Source: Paracoccaceae bacterium
GTDB taxonomy: Bacteria > Pseudomonadota > Alphaproteobacteria > Rhodobacterales > Rhodobacteraceae
Reading direction: 5' to 3'
Assembly (NCBI GenBank): GCA_013003075.1
Contig: JABDLJ010000020.1
Location: 1 to 42,579 of the forward strand
Length of the DNA stretch: 42,579 nucleotides
Below, piece after piece: positions 26,005 through 34,530 of the stretch. Position 1 is the stretch's first letter. Each line of letters starts with the position of its first letter. The notes under the pieces are model-generated. The model was not told the origin of the DNA and ran no database searches. It was given only the letters and a program-made list of their open reading frames with translations. A program made the translations under genes and the position numbers.

Positions 26005-27984
26005 TCAAATGCCCTGTCTTGGAATGGTATCCTCGACATCTCGGGCGTATATCAACGCGTCGCCGTCATAGGCTTCAAGACGCGCGCGCAGATGGAAATG
26101 GGTGGCATCGGACCACATCTGCGATGTCGTCTCGGTGCGCACGCACCAACCCTCCCGCGCCAACTCTTCGGTCCAGTGGCAGCGGCCGCGGGCCGACAGG
26201 GGGTCGCCGGGGTGAATATCCCAGCGCTCGCGCGCAACCGAGCCCGATATCAGCCCATGCTCCAGGTTTTCCGCCAGACCGAAATCATCTTCGACAATCA
26301 GGCTGACGAGCCCGGTCTGCTGGTCGATCTCGGTGCGCCGGACATGACCCGGCGGCCGGATCTCGCGCTGCTGCAACGCAGGCGCGGCTTCGGCGCCCTC
26401 AAAGCTCCAGTCGCTTGCGTCTTGCGGCAACAGGGGCAGCGATAGCGAGCCGCCCGTCAGGGTCAGCGTTACGGGCTCGGGGCTGGGCCAGATCATCGGC
26501 CAGTAGGCGGACGAGACCGCAACGCGCAGACGGTGGCCCTGCGGCAGCAGGTAGGCGATATGATCGAGCGTCAGCTTTGCCTCGAACACGCGGCCGGGCT
26601 CCAGCGGCTCGCTGCGCTCGTGCCCTGCCAGATGGGTGAGGTTCAAGACGCCCCATGTGATCCGCGTCGAAGCGCCATCGGGGTGCACATGGCACAGCCG
26701 CACGGCAACCTGCGCCACCGGCGTGTCGGACGCCAGGCGAAGCCGAACCACCGGCGCGCCGACAATGGCGGCCCGAGGCATCGGCGCGCTGTCAAAGCAG
26801 GCCGACAGGACGTCATCGCCGCGCTGATCGCCGGGCATCTCCGGGCCCAGCCAGATCGCGCAGAACTCACCGGCCGCCATGCCGCAATGCTGCGGTGAAG
26901 CGATCGGCGTCTCGAACGGCTGTGCCTCGCCCAGCGTGCCCGCTCCGAAGTCCAGCGTCACGCCGTCCGCCGCCGCCGGCACCGCCTCAAGCGCCACCCA
27001 TCGGCCCGGCCGGTGGTCGTACCACGACGCAGGGCGCACCCCGTCCATCAGGTAGGCGCGATAGGTCGGATCGGCGCCGGCTTCGGTTGGCGCGTCCTTC
27101 AGCCACTTGTCCCACCAGCGCAGCGCCTCTTGCAGAAACCCGATCCGGGGCTCCGGAGCCGCGAAATGGGGATACTTGTGAACCCAGGGCCCCACGATGC
27201 CATGCGCCGCGGCGCCGGCCACAAGGGCGGGCACCGCGTTCTTGTAGGCGTCACCCCAGCCGCCAATCGCCAGAACGCGGGCCTTGATCGCGCTGTAATT
27301 CTCGCAAACCGAGCCATGCCGCCAATAGGCGTTTCGCAGCTGATGGCGCAGCCAGACCGAGGGCTGGAACGGCTCTGCCTCCAGCCGTTCCAGCCACATC
27401 GCGCGCCAGTTCTCGCGCAGTGCCGGGTCGGGCGGGCGGCTGGAATACGCCCACATCGTCGCGCCCCACCCGAGGTTTTCGTTCAGCAGGCAGCCACCCT
27501 TGTAATGGATGTCGTCGGCATAGCGATCCACGGTCGAGCAGAGCGATATCACCGCCTTCAGCGGCTCGGGCTGAAGCGCGGCGACCTGAAGGCCGTTGAA
27601 GCCGCCCCAGCTGATCCCCATCATCCCCACGCGGCCGCTGCACCAGTCCTGCTCGGCAATCCAGGAGATCACCTCGCAGGCGTCGGCCAGCTCTTGTGCG
27701 GTGTATTCATCCTCCATCACCCCCTCGCTGTCGCCATTGCCACGCATATCGACGCGCAGGCAGGCATAGCCGTGACCGGCGAAATAGGGATGGGTCAGCG
27801 CATCGCGCACGGCGGTTCCGTCGCGCTTGCGATAGGGCAGATACTCAAGGATCGCCGGCACCGGGTGCTGCTGCGCGTCTTGTGGCATCCACACCCGCGC
27901 CGAGAGCCGGCAACCGTCCGAGAGCCGGATTTCCATATCGGGCGTCTCAATCACCTTGTGCGGAAACCTGGAAACCGTTCTCAT
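26005..27984 (-). CDS. CocE/NonD family (peptidase S15-type) hydrolase
   Basis: This 659-residue enzyme belongs to the X-Pro dipeptidyl-peptidase/cocaine esterase superfamily. It has an alpha/beta hydrolase core with DMRGNGDSEG, nucleophile motif GISWGG with Ser125, and GPWVHKYPHFAAPEPRIGFLQE, followed by a C-terminal jelly-roll domain (from about residue 330). There is no signal peptide, so it is cytoplasmic. The ATG at 27984 has GTGAGGG upstream; GTG at 27993 is an alternative. It leads the ABC transporter B operon (96 bases before the binding protein) and is divergent from betC. Members cleave amides or esters; together with the importer the operon looks like uptake plus hydrolysis of one compound class. 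Confidence 0.9.
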   Translation of the reverse strand: MRTVSRFPHKVIETPDMEIRLSDGCRLSARVWMPQDAQQHPVPAILEYLPYRKRDGTAVRDALTHPYFAGHGYACLRVDMRGNGDSEGVMEDEYTAQELADACEVISWIAEQDWCSGRVGMMGISWGGFNGLQVAALQPEPLKAVISLCSTVDRYADDIHYKGGCLLNENLGWGATMWAYSSRPPDPALRENWRAMWLERLEAEPFQPSVWLRHQLRNAYWRHGSVCENYSAIKARVLAIGGWGDAYKNAVPALVAGAAAHGIVGPWVHKYPHFAAPEPRIGFLQEALRWWDKWLKDAPTEAGADPTYRAYLMDGVRPASWYDHRPGRWVALEAVPAAADGVTLDFGAGTLGEAQPFETPIASPQHCGMAAGEFCAIWLGPEMPGDQRGDDVLSACFDSAPMPRAAIVGAPVVRLRLASDTPVAQVAVRLCHVHPDGASTRITWGVLNLTHLAGHERSEPLEPGRVFEAKLTLDHIAYLLPQGHRLRVAVSSAYWPMIWPSPEPVTLTLTGGSLSLPLLPQDASDWSFEGAEAAPALQQREIRPPGHVRRTEIDQQTGLVSLIVEDDFGLAENLEHGLISGSVARERWDIHPGDPLSARGRCHWTEELAREGWCVRTETTSQMWSDATHFHLRARLEAYDGDALIYARDVEDTIPRQGI

Positions 27985-28016
27985 GGCCCTCACCCTCGCT
28001 GCGCACGGAGCCGGAC

Positions 28017-29528
28017 ATGCCCGACCGCCCCAACATCCTTATCCTGATGGTCGATCAACTCAACGGGACATTGTTCCCCGATGGCCCGGCGGACTGGCTG
28101 CACGCGCCCAACCTGACAGCCCTGGCCGCCCGCTCGGTGCGCTTTGCCAGCGCCTATACCGGCTCGCCGCTATGTGCGCCGGGCCGCGCCAGCTTCATGT
28201 CCGGCCAGCTTCCGCGCCGCACGGGCGTCTACGACAATGCCGCCGAGTTCGCCTCCAGCATCCCGACCTATGCCCACCATTTGCGCCGGGCGGGTTACCA
28301 GACCTGCCTTTCAGGCAAGATGCATTTCGTCGGTCCCGACCAGCTTCACGGCTTCGAAGAGCGGCTGACAACCGATATCTACCCGGCCGATTTCGGCTGG
28401 ACGCCGGACTACCGCAAACCGGGCGGGCGGATCGACTGGTGGTATCACAACCTTGGCAGCGTCACCGGCGCGGGCGTGGCAGAGATCACCAACCAGCTCG
28501 AATACGATGACGATGTCGCCCACAAGGCAGTTCAGAAGATCTACGATCTGTCACGCAGCGGCGATGATCGCCCCTGGGCGCTGACGGTCAGCTTCACGCA
28601 CCCGCACGACCCCTACGTAGCGCGCCGGAAGCATTGGGACCTCTACGAGAATTGCGCCCACCTGATGCCGCCGGGCGCGGCGATCGGCTACGAGGACCAG
28701 GATCCGCACGCCCAGCGCCTGCTCGACAGTTGCGACCACAGCTCCTTCGAGATCACCGAGGATCACATCGCCCGCGCCCGCCGCGGCTATTTCGCCAATA
28801 TCAGCTATCTCGACCACAAGATCGGCGAGATCCTGTCCGCGCTGGACGCCTCGCGGCAGGAGGCGATCATCGTCTTTGTCTCCGATCACGGCGACATGCT
28901 TGGTGAGCGCGGGCTCTGGTTCAAGATGAACTTCTTCGAAGGCTCGGCGCGCGTGCCGCTGATGATCAGCGCGCCGGGCCTCGCGCCGCGCCTCGTGCCC
29001 GCGCCGGTCTCGACCATCGACGTGACGCCAACGCTCTGCGATCTGGCTGAAATATCGATGGAAGAGGTCATGCCCTGGACCGATGGCGAAAGCCTGCTGG
29101 CCCTCGCGAGGGGCGGCGAGCGCACAAGCCCGGTGGCAATGGAATACGCCGCCGAGGGCAGCAACGCTCCACTTGTTTGCCTGCGCTATGGCAAGTGGAA
29201 ATATACCCGCTGCGCGCTCGACCCCGAACAGCTCTTCGATATGGACGCCGATCCGGCAGAGCGCCGCAACCTCGCGGGCGATCCGGTCCATGACGGCACG
29301 CTGACGGCGCTGCGCTGCAAATCCGAAGCCCGCTGGGATCTGGCCGCCTATGACGCCGAAGTGCGCGAAAGCCAGGCCCGCCGCTGGGTCGTCTACCAGG
29401 CGCTGCGCAGCGGCGACTATTACCCCTGGGACTATCAGCCTCTCCGCGATGCGTCCGAGCGCTACATGCGCAACCACATGGATCTCAACACGCTGGAAGA
29501 GACCAAACGCTTTCCCCGTGGAGAGTAG
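28017..29528 (+). CDS. betC: Choline-sulfatase
   Basis: This 503-residue cytoplasmic type I sulfatase hydrolyses choline-O-sulfate to choline and sulfate. It has the FGly signature C53-A-P-G-R (SPLCAPGRASFMSG), with Cys53 needing conversion to formylglycine, DQLNG near the N terminus for metal binding, SGKMHFVGPDQLHGFE, and FVSDHGDMLGERG. The C-terminal RYMRNHMDLNTLEETKRFPR is typical of BetC. Length and Cys position fit Sinorhizobium BetC. The ATG at 28017 follows GGAG by six bases. Unlike typical bet loci, no betA, betB or betI is adjacent; it stands alone, divergent from the CocE/ABC operon and convergent with the racemase gene. Choline would feed glycine betaine synthesis elsewhere in the genome. 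Confidence 0.92.
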   Translation: MPDRPNILILMVDQLNGTLFPDGPADWLHAPNLTALAARSVRFASAYTGSPLCAPGRASFMSGQLPRRTGVYDNAAEFASSIPTYAHHLRRAGYQTCLSGKMHFVGPDQLHGFEERLTTDIYPADFGWTPDYRKPGGRIDWWYHNLGSVTGAGVAEITNQLEYDDDVAHKAVQKIYDLSRSGDDRPWALTVSFTHPHDPYVARRKHWDLYENCAHLMPPGAAIGYEDQDPHAQRLLDSCDHSSFEITEDHIARARRGYFANISYLDHKIGEILSALDASRQEAIIVFVSDHGDMLGERGLWFKMNFFEGSARVPLMISAPGLAPRLVPAPVSTIDVTPTLCDLAEISMEEVMPWTDGESLLALARGGERTSPVAMEYAAEGSNAPLVCLRYGKWKYTRCALDPEQLFDMDADPAERRNLAGDPVHDGTLTALRCKSEARWDLAAYDAEVRESQARRWVVYQALRSGDYYPWDYQPLRDASERYMRNHMDLNTLEETKRFPRGE

Positions 29529-29534
29529 GCCGCG

Positions 29535-30218
29535 TCAGCCCGGCGCGATCAGCCGCGCACCGTCAAGGATCGAATAGACCCGCCGCCCGGTCGTGGCAGC
29601 GATAGCGGGGGCAAAGGGCGGCAAGTTCCCGCATTCCAGAAGCAGGCACCCGATCTGCGGCATGTGCTGCACCAGCGCAAGCGACTTGGCCAGAACCGCC
29701 GCCTCGACCGCCTTTCTGTCGAGCGCCGCGCATTGCTTTTGCTTCGGCGCAAGGAAGCTTTCGGCGAATGCCGGGCAATCCTCCATGCCGGCAACTGCCG
29801 CGTCCTCAGCGCCGGCCAGTCGCTTGAACCAGGGCGCCCCTTCAAGGCTGGCCCGCGACGCGGTCAGAATGCCCACGGGGCGGCCGCCATGCAGCGCCTT
29901 TACCACGGGCAAGAGCGCCACCGCCGACACCATCACCGGGACCGAGACCGCACGGGCAATCTCGTCCTGCACCGCGCCCAGAAAGCCGCAGGTGGACACC
30001 AGCGCCACGGCGCCGTCCTTCTCAAGCTCTTGCGCTGCATCGCAAAACGCGCGCACCAGATCCGGCGCTGGCCGGCCTGGGCTGACGATCTGCGGTGGCC
30101 CGGCATCGGCCACCACCGCCACGCGCGCCGGGATAGGATAGCTTTCGGGATTGCCGGCATCGCCGGAAATGCGCTCGAACCGGGTGTCGAGCGACAGGAC
30201 GCCGATGAACCCGGTCAC
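29535..30218 (-). CDS. Aspartate/glutamate racemase family protein
   Basis: This 227-residue protein has the two-domain Asp/Glu/hydantoin racemase fold with the two catalytic cysteines, Cys77 in STCGFLG and Cys196 in LECGNLPPF. It opens with GFIGVLSLDTRFERISGDAGNP, a start seen in this family. The GTG at 30218 gives the family N terminus; a longer frame to TTG 30287 would run back into dctQM. It is the last gene of the dehalogenase/TRAP operon and convergent with betC, six bases between stops. It could racemise or decarboxylate a small acid brought in by the TRAP system. Substrate and reaction cannot be fixed from sequence; maleate isomerase- and arylmalonate decarboxylase-like activities are in the same superfamily. 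Confidence 0.85.
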   Translation of the reverse strand: MTGFIGVLSLDTRFERISGDAGNPESYPIPARVAVVADAGPPQIVSPGRPAPDLVRAFCDAAQELEKDGAVALVSTCGFLGAVQDEIARAVSVPVMVSAVALLPVVKALHGGRPVGILTASRASLEGAPWFKRLAGAEDAAVAGMEDCPAFAESFLAPKQKQCAALDRKAVEAAVLAKSLALVQHMPQIGCLLLECGNLPPFAPAIAATTGRRVYSILDGARLIAPG

Positions 30219-30250
30219 CGCGAATGACCGTTTCGGGGCCGCAGGCTCAT
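30215..30250 (-). other. 11-codon mini-ORF linking the dctQM stop to the racemase start
   Basis: The dctQM stop TGA overlaps an ATG as ATGA. The frame it opens is 11 codons (MSLRPRNGHSR), and its own TGA overlaps the racemase GTG as GTGA. The geometry would allow terminating ribosomes to reach the racemase start in two steps. It may be chance; no function is claimed for the peptide. Confidence 0.3.
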
Positions 30251-32154
30251 GGCCGCTGCAAAAGTTGCTCGGGCAGCCAGGTCGCAAGCCATGGGAAGGC
30301 CACCAGAATGGCGACCATCACCACCATGATCAGGAACATCGGCACGGCGGTCTTCGAGATATAGGTGATGTCGTGCTTGGTCATGCCCTGCAGCACGAAT
30401 AGATTGAACCCGATCGGCGGGGTGATCTGCGCCATTTCTACCACCACGACGATGAAGATGCCGAACCAGATCAAGTCGATCCCGGCGCCGCGGATCATCG
30501 GCTCGATGATGGCCATTGTCAGCACCACCGCCGATATCCCGTCGAGAAACATCCCGATGATGATGTAGAACACGGTCAGCGCCGCGATCAGCGCCACGGG
30601 CGACAGGTTCATCGTCGCGATCCACTCTGCCAGCGCCCGCGGCAGCCCGGTAAAGCCCATCGAAAGCGACAAAGAGCCCGCTCCCATCAGGATCAGCGCG
30701 ATCATCGCCGAGGTCCGCGTGGCGCCCAGAAGGCTTTCGGTAAACGTACCGACTGTGAGCGAGCCCTGAAGCGCCGCCAGCAGCAGCGCACCGATCACGC
30801 CGAACGCGGCCGCCTCGGTTGCCGTTGCATAGCCGGTATACATCGACCCGATCACCAGCAGCACCAACGCGATGACCGGGATCAGAAGCGTGGAGTTGCG
30901 CAGCGCATGCATGAAGCCCAGGCGCGGCTCTGGCTCGGGCCGCTCGGACGGCTTCAGAAAGTACCACGCGACGATATAAAGCATGAACATGCCCGCCAGC
31001 ACGAGCCCCGGCAGAACCCCTGCCATGAAGAGCTTGGTGATGCTTTCCTTCACCGTCACGCCATAAACGATCAGCGTCAGCGATGGCGGGATCATCAGCC
31101 CCAGCGTGGCCGCCCCGGCCAGCGTGCCGATCGTCATGAATTCGGGATATCCGCGCGCGCGCAACTCGGGGATCGACATCTTTCCCACCGTGGTCAGCGT
31201 CGCCGCCGAAGAGCCCGAGACCGCCGCGAACACCGTGCAGCCCACGACATTGGTGTGCAACAGCCCGCCCGGAATGCGGCCCAGCCAAGGCGCCAGTCCC
31301 TTGAACATGTCCTCCGACAGGCGGGTGCGATACAGGATCTCTCCCATCCAGATGAAGAGCGGCAGCGCGGTCAGAGTCCAGCTGCTGGCCCCGGTCCAGA
31401 CCGTGATGATCATCGCGTTGCCCGGGTTGCGCGTCGTGAAGCCGATCATCCCGATATAGGCGACACCCATCAGCGCGAGGCCTACCCAAAGGCCAGAGCC
31501 CAGCAGGAAGAACAGAACAAACAGGAAGATGCCGATCTTCAGTGCAATCGCGTCACGGTCGAACCCGGTCATCGTCTGCGCCGCGGCGTAGACCAGCAAA
31601 AGAAAGGCGCCGAGGAAGACCAGCCGGGCCGGCCGCGAGGCCAGCGCCTGATCCGGCCAGCCGACCTCGATGGGATCGACCCCCTGGTAATCAGTCAGAA
31701 CCAGCCGCGTCAGGTGATCGACCAGCGCGATGGCGAAAATCACTGCGCCGATGGCCATGAAGGTCTGCGGGATCCACAGCGGCGTGGCGTCCTGTCCCTG
31801 GCTTATGTCGTTGATCTTGGCCGAAAACCGTGTCGCCTTGACGGCGTTGTAGGCCAGAAAAACCGTAGCCAGGGTGGCCAGTGTATAGCACCAGATCTCG
31901 ACCGCGCGGCGCCAGCGCCCGGCCTTGCCCACAAAGAGCCCGACCCGGATATGGGCGTTGTGGTTGAACGTGTAGGCGAGCGCCAGGAACGAGGTGGTCG
32001 CCATGGCGTAGCCGGCATAGTTCGCGCCGCCTCTCAGCAGCAGGCCGGACCAGCGCGCGACCATCTGGGCGGTGACAAGGCCCAGGATCGCCAGCAGGGC
32101 CAGCGCAGCGGCATAGCCCGAATAAAGATATATCCGGTCGAGAACTGCACGCAT
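30247..32154 (-). CDS. TRAP transporter fused small and large permease subunits (DctQM)
   Basis: This 635-residue membrane protein combines the DctQ (about residues 1-170, four helices, with NHNAHIRVGLFVGKAG) and DctM (about residues 185-635, many helices) subunits of a tripartite ATP-independent transporter. DctM landmarks include FAAVSGSSAATLTTVGKMSIPEL and PPIGFNLFVLQGMT. Fused QM proteins are common in Rhodobacteraceae. It uses the sodium gradient to import an organic acid handed over by DctP. The ATG at 32154 has AGGGGGAC upstream. It lies 88 bases after dctP, across a strong hairpin. Since the adjacent dctP is interrupted, the transporter may be inactive unless another DctP serves it. 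Confidence 0.93.
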   Translation of the reverse strand: MRAVLDRIYLYSGYAAALALLAILGLVTAQMVARWSGLLLRGGANYAGYAMATTSFLALAYTFNHNAHIRVGLFVGKAGRWRRAVEIWCYTLATLATVFLAYNAVKATRFSAKINDISQGQDATPLWIPQTFMAIGAVIFAIALVDHLTRLVLTDYQGVDPIEVGWPDQALASRPARLVFLGAFLLLVYAAAQTMTGFDRDAIALKIGIFLFVLFFLLGSGLWVGLALMGVAYIGMIGFTTRNPGNAMIITVWTGASSWTLTALPLFIWMGEILYRTRLSEDMFKGLAPWLGRIPGGLLHTNVVGCTVFAAVSGSSAATLTTVGKMSIPELRARGYPEFMTIGTLAGAATLGLMIPPSLTLIVYGVTVKESITKLFMAGVLPGLVLAGMFMLYIVAWYFLKPSERPEPEPRLGFMHALRNSTLLIPVIALVLLVIGSMYTGYATATEAAAFGVIGALLLAALQGSLTVGTFTESLLGATRTSAMIALILMGAGSLSLSMGFTGLPRALAEWIATMNLSPVALIAALTVFYIIIGMFLDGISAVVLTMAIIEPMIRGAGIDLIWFGIFIVVVVEMAQITPPIGFNLFVLQGMTKHDITYISKTAVPMFLIMVVMVAILVAFPWLATWLPEQLLQRP

Positions 32155-32204
32155 GTGATGTCCCCCTGGGTGCTGGTTGTCCCGGCTTTGCAGGCCTTGT
32201 GTAT

Positions 32205-32236
32205 GCGGGCCGCCGCAGATAAGCGCGGCGGCCCGC
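32205..32236 (-). other. Hairpin between dctP and dctQM
   Basis: A perfect 12-bp GC stem (32205-32216 with 32225-32236) and an 8-base loop lie 6 bases after the dctP stop. No T tract follows on the transcribed strand. The position suggests a 3' stabiliser or partial terminator that raises dctP mRNA over dctQM mRNA, as expected for a binding protein needed in excess. Confidence 0.65.
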
Positions 32237-32242
32237 TGGCAC

Positions 32243-33217
32243 CTATTTCATCTTGAAGGCATCCACGATTGCGGCGCCATCATCGCCCGCGTTATCAAGC
32301 CACTCGGCCGTCATCGTGGCGCCGATTGCGGACAGGTCGTCTGCCAGTGCGCCCGAAGGCTCGGTCACGCTCATCCCATTGTCGGCGAGTGTCTTGAGGA
32401 ACCCCCCGGCAAGTTCCGCCGCCCTGGCAGAGCCGCGCGCCTCGGCGGCGGCCGCTTCGGTCGTCAGGCAGGTCTTGGCCTCGTCCGACAGAGCGCTAAA
32501 GGCGTCGTTGTTCACGAAGATCGAATTGCGCGGCAGCCAGGCCTTGGCATCGTAGAAATGCGTCAGGTCCTCCCATACCTTTTCGTCCACGCCGGTGGAG
32601 CCGGATGAGATGAACGAGCTGACGACCCCTGTGGCCAGCGCCTGCTTCAACTCGGCCGCCTCGATCTGGGTGGGCACCATCCCGGCAAGCTCGGCCACCC
32701 GCGCAGTCGCGGCGTTATAGGCGCGGAACTTGACCCCGGCGATGTCTTCGGTGCTGGTCACTTCCTGTGCGAATTACATCCCCTGCGGCGGCCACGGCAC
32801 CGAGTAGAGCAGCGTCATGTTCTGATCGTTCAGGACCTTGTTCAATGTCGGGCGCGCCGCGTCGCGCAGGGCATCGGAGGCTTCGAACGAGGTCGCAAGG
32901 AAGGGCACCGAGTCGTATCCGAAGACCGCGTTCTCGTTGGCATGGGCCGACAAGAGCCGCTCGCCGATCTGTGCCTCGCCCAGTTGGACGGCGCGCTTGA
33001 TTTCGCCGCCCTTGAAAAGCGAACCCCCAGCGTGGATCGTGATGTCCAGCTCTCCGCCGGTGCATTCCCGCACCGCATCCACGAAAATCTGAGCATTTTC
33101 AGTGTGATAGTTGTTGGCCGGATAAGCCATCGGCATATCCCAGCTTTCGGCGGAAGCAGCGGTGCCAAGTGCAATCGCCGCGACGGATGTTACAAGGAGC
33201 GTTCTCGTAAAAGTCAT
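32243..33217 (-). pseudogene. TRAP transporter binding protein DctP, interrupted by an in-frame TAA
   Basis: The intact product would be a 324-residue periplasmic binding protein with a Sec signal (LLVTSVAAIALGTAASA|ES). Codon 148, at 32776-32774, is TAA in PWPPQGM-stop-FAQEV; the frame is unchanged on both sides. The second part restarts the family sequence with GVKFRAYN, ELKQALATGVVSSFISSGSTG and KAWLPRN. Family members normally carry Tyr at this point (PPQGLY/IY), so a single substitution TAT or TAC to TAA explains it. The ATG at 33217 with GAGGAA upstream is preferred over TTG 33223, two bases after the oxidoreductase stop. A sequencing error is possible. If real, the protein is truncated before its second lobe. 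Confidence 0.88.
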
Positions 33218-33219
33218 TT

Positions 33220-34530
33220 TCAATTCCTCTCTGTTGCGCCAGGGTTCTTCCAGGTCTGCCTGTCCGGCGCGAAGGCCGCCAGGTTATCGTTCGGGGCATG
33301 ACCTGACATTATCCGCGCCAGCCATCGCCCGGTTTTCGGGCCGCCAGTCAGCCCGACATGGTGGTGACCATAGCCCAGGTAGACATTCTTTGCCCGCGGA
33401 CTGGGCCCGATCACGGGCAGAGAATCGGCGGTTGCCGGTCTGTGCCCCATCCATTCGTCGATGCGACCATATGTCAGTCGTGGAAACAAGTCCGCAACCT
33501 GGCGGCGCAAAAGCCGGAACGGCGCCCTCGAGGCCGGCGCATCAAGGCCGCCGAACTCCAGAACGCCGGCGCAGCGCAGCCTGCCATTCATGGAATTGAG
33601 CACGAATTTGCCGGACGCGACCATGACCGTGGTCTTCAGATGCACAGAAGGGTTCCCGAATTCAATGTGATAGCCGCGTTCGGATTCGAGCGGTACCGTG
33701 ATCCCCAGCCGGCGCGCCAAGGGTCCGCTCCAGGCGCCAAGCGTCAGGGCATAGGTATCGGCGCGCAGCGTGCCCGCGTCCGTCACAACGCCGGTGCAGC
33801 GCTCGCCGGTGATCTCGAAGTCGCGGATCTCGGCCCGTTTGAGGTGCCCGCCGGCTGCCTCGAAGGCCCCTGCCAGGGCAGTGACATAGGCTCCGGGGTC
33901 GGTGATGCGCCCGTGGTTGGGGCAGCGCACCGCGTAGCCGAAACAGCCTTTCAGATCCGGCTCCAACTCGGCCAGCGCCGCGGCATCGATCTCGGAAAAC
34001 GGCACGCCAAGCGCGCGCCGCCGGTCCCACGCAAAGCGATCGGCTTCGAAACCGGCCTTGCCGGCATAGCCGAAGATGTAATCGTCGGCGGTCAGATACG
34101 CTTCAGCCGGCGTGCCCTTGGCCAGTGCCGCGTGCTGGTCGTAGGCATCGTGAAGCAGAAGATGCAGCCCTTCCGATATCCGGTCGACCGCACCGATATT
34201 TGAATGGGCGAGATACCGGCGCAGAAACGGCAGGAGCCTCGGCAGATAGCTCCAACGCAGAAACAGCGGCTGGCGCGGATCAAGCAGCATCTTCGGCGCG
34301 CGCCCCAAAAGCCCCGGCGTGGTCACAGGGATCACGGATCCCGAGGCCAGGACCCCCGCATTGCCATAAGACGCACCGGCCGCCGGCCCTTCGCGGTCAA
34401 CCAGCGTCACCTGATGCCCGGCTCGCTGCAACCAAAGCGCGGTCGAGACGCCGACGATCCCGGCCCCGATCACGATCGCGGTCTGCGCGTCGCCGGTTTC
34501 GGGCGGCGCTGCCTGCCCGGCCCGGCTCAT
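33220..34530 (-). CDS. FAD-dependent oxidoreductase, DadA-like (D-amino-acid dehydrogenase family)
   Basis: This 436-residue flavoprotein of the DAO family has an N-terminal FAD-binding Rossmann motif (AIVIGAGIVGVSTALWLQRAG, about residues 18-38) and GASYGNAGVLASGSVIPVTTPG, typical of DadA. The C-terminal part has GHRPATADSLPVIGPSP and YGHHHVGLTGGPKTGRWLA. It likely oxidises an amino acid or amine taken up by the adjacent TRAP system. Its ATG at 34530 overlaps the stop of the upstream dehalogenase-like gene as ATGA, and a longer frame to 34671 is a shadow of that gene. It stands before dctP with two bases between. Substrate unknown; sarcosine- or hydroxyproline-type oxidases are alternatives. 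Confidence 0.9.
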   Translation of the reverse strand: MSRAGQAAPPETGDAQTAIVIGAGIVGVSTALWLQRAGHQVTLVDREGPAAGASYGNAGVLASGSVIPVTTPGLLGRAPKMLLDPRQPLFLRWSYLPRLLPFLRRYLAHSNIGAVDRISEGLHLLLHDAYDQHAALAKGTPAEAYLTADDYIFGYAGKAGFEADRFAWDRRRALGVPFSEIDAAALAELEPDLKGCFGYAVRCPNHGRITDPGAYVTALAGAFEAAGGHLKRAEIRDFEITGERCTGVVTDAGTLRADTYALTLGAWSGPLARRLGITVPLESERGYHIEFGNPSVHLKTTVMVASGKFVLNSMNGRLRCAGVLEFGGLDAPASRAPFRLLRRQVADLFPRLTYGRIDEWMGHRPATADSLPVIGPSPRAKNVYLGYGHHHVGLTGGPKTGRWLARIMSGHAPNDNLAAFAPDRQTWKNPGATERN

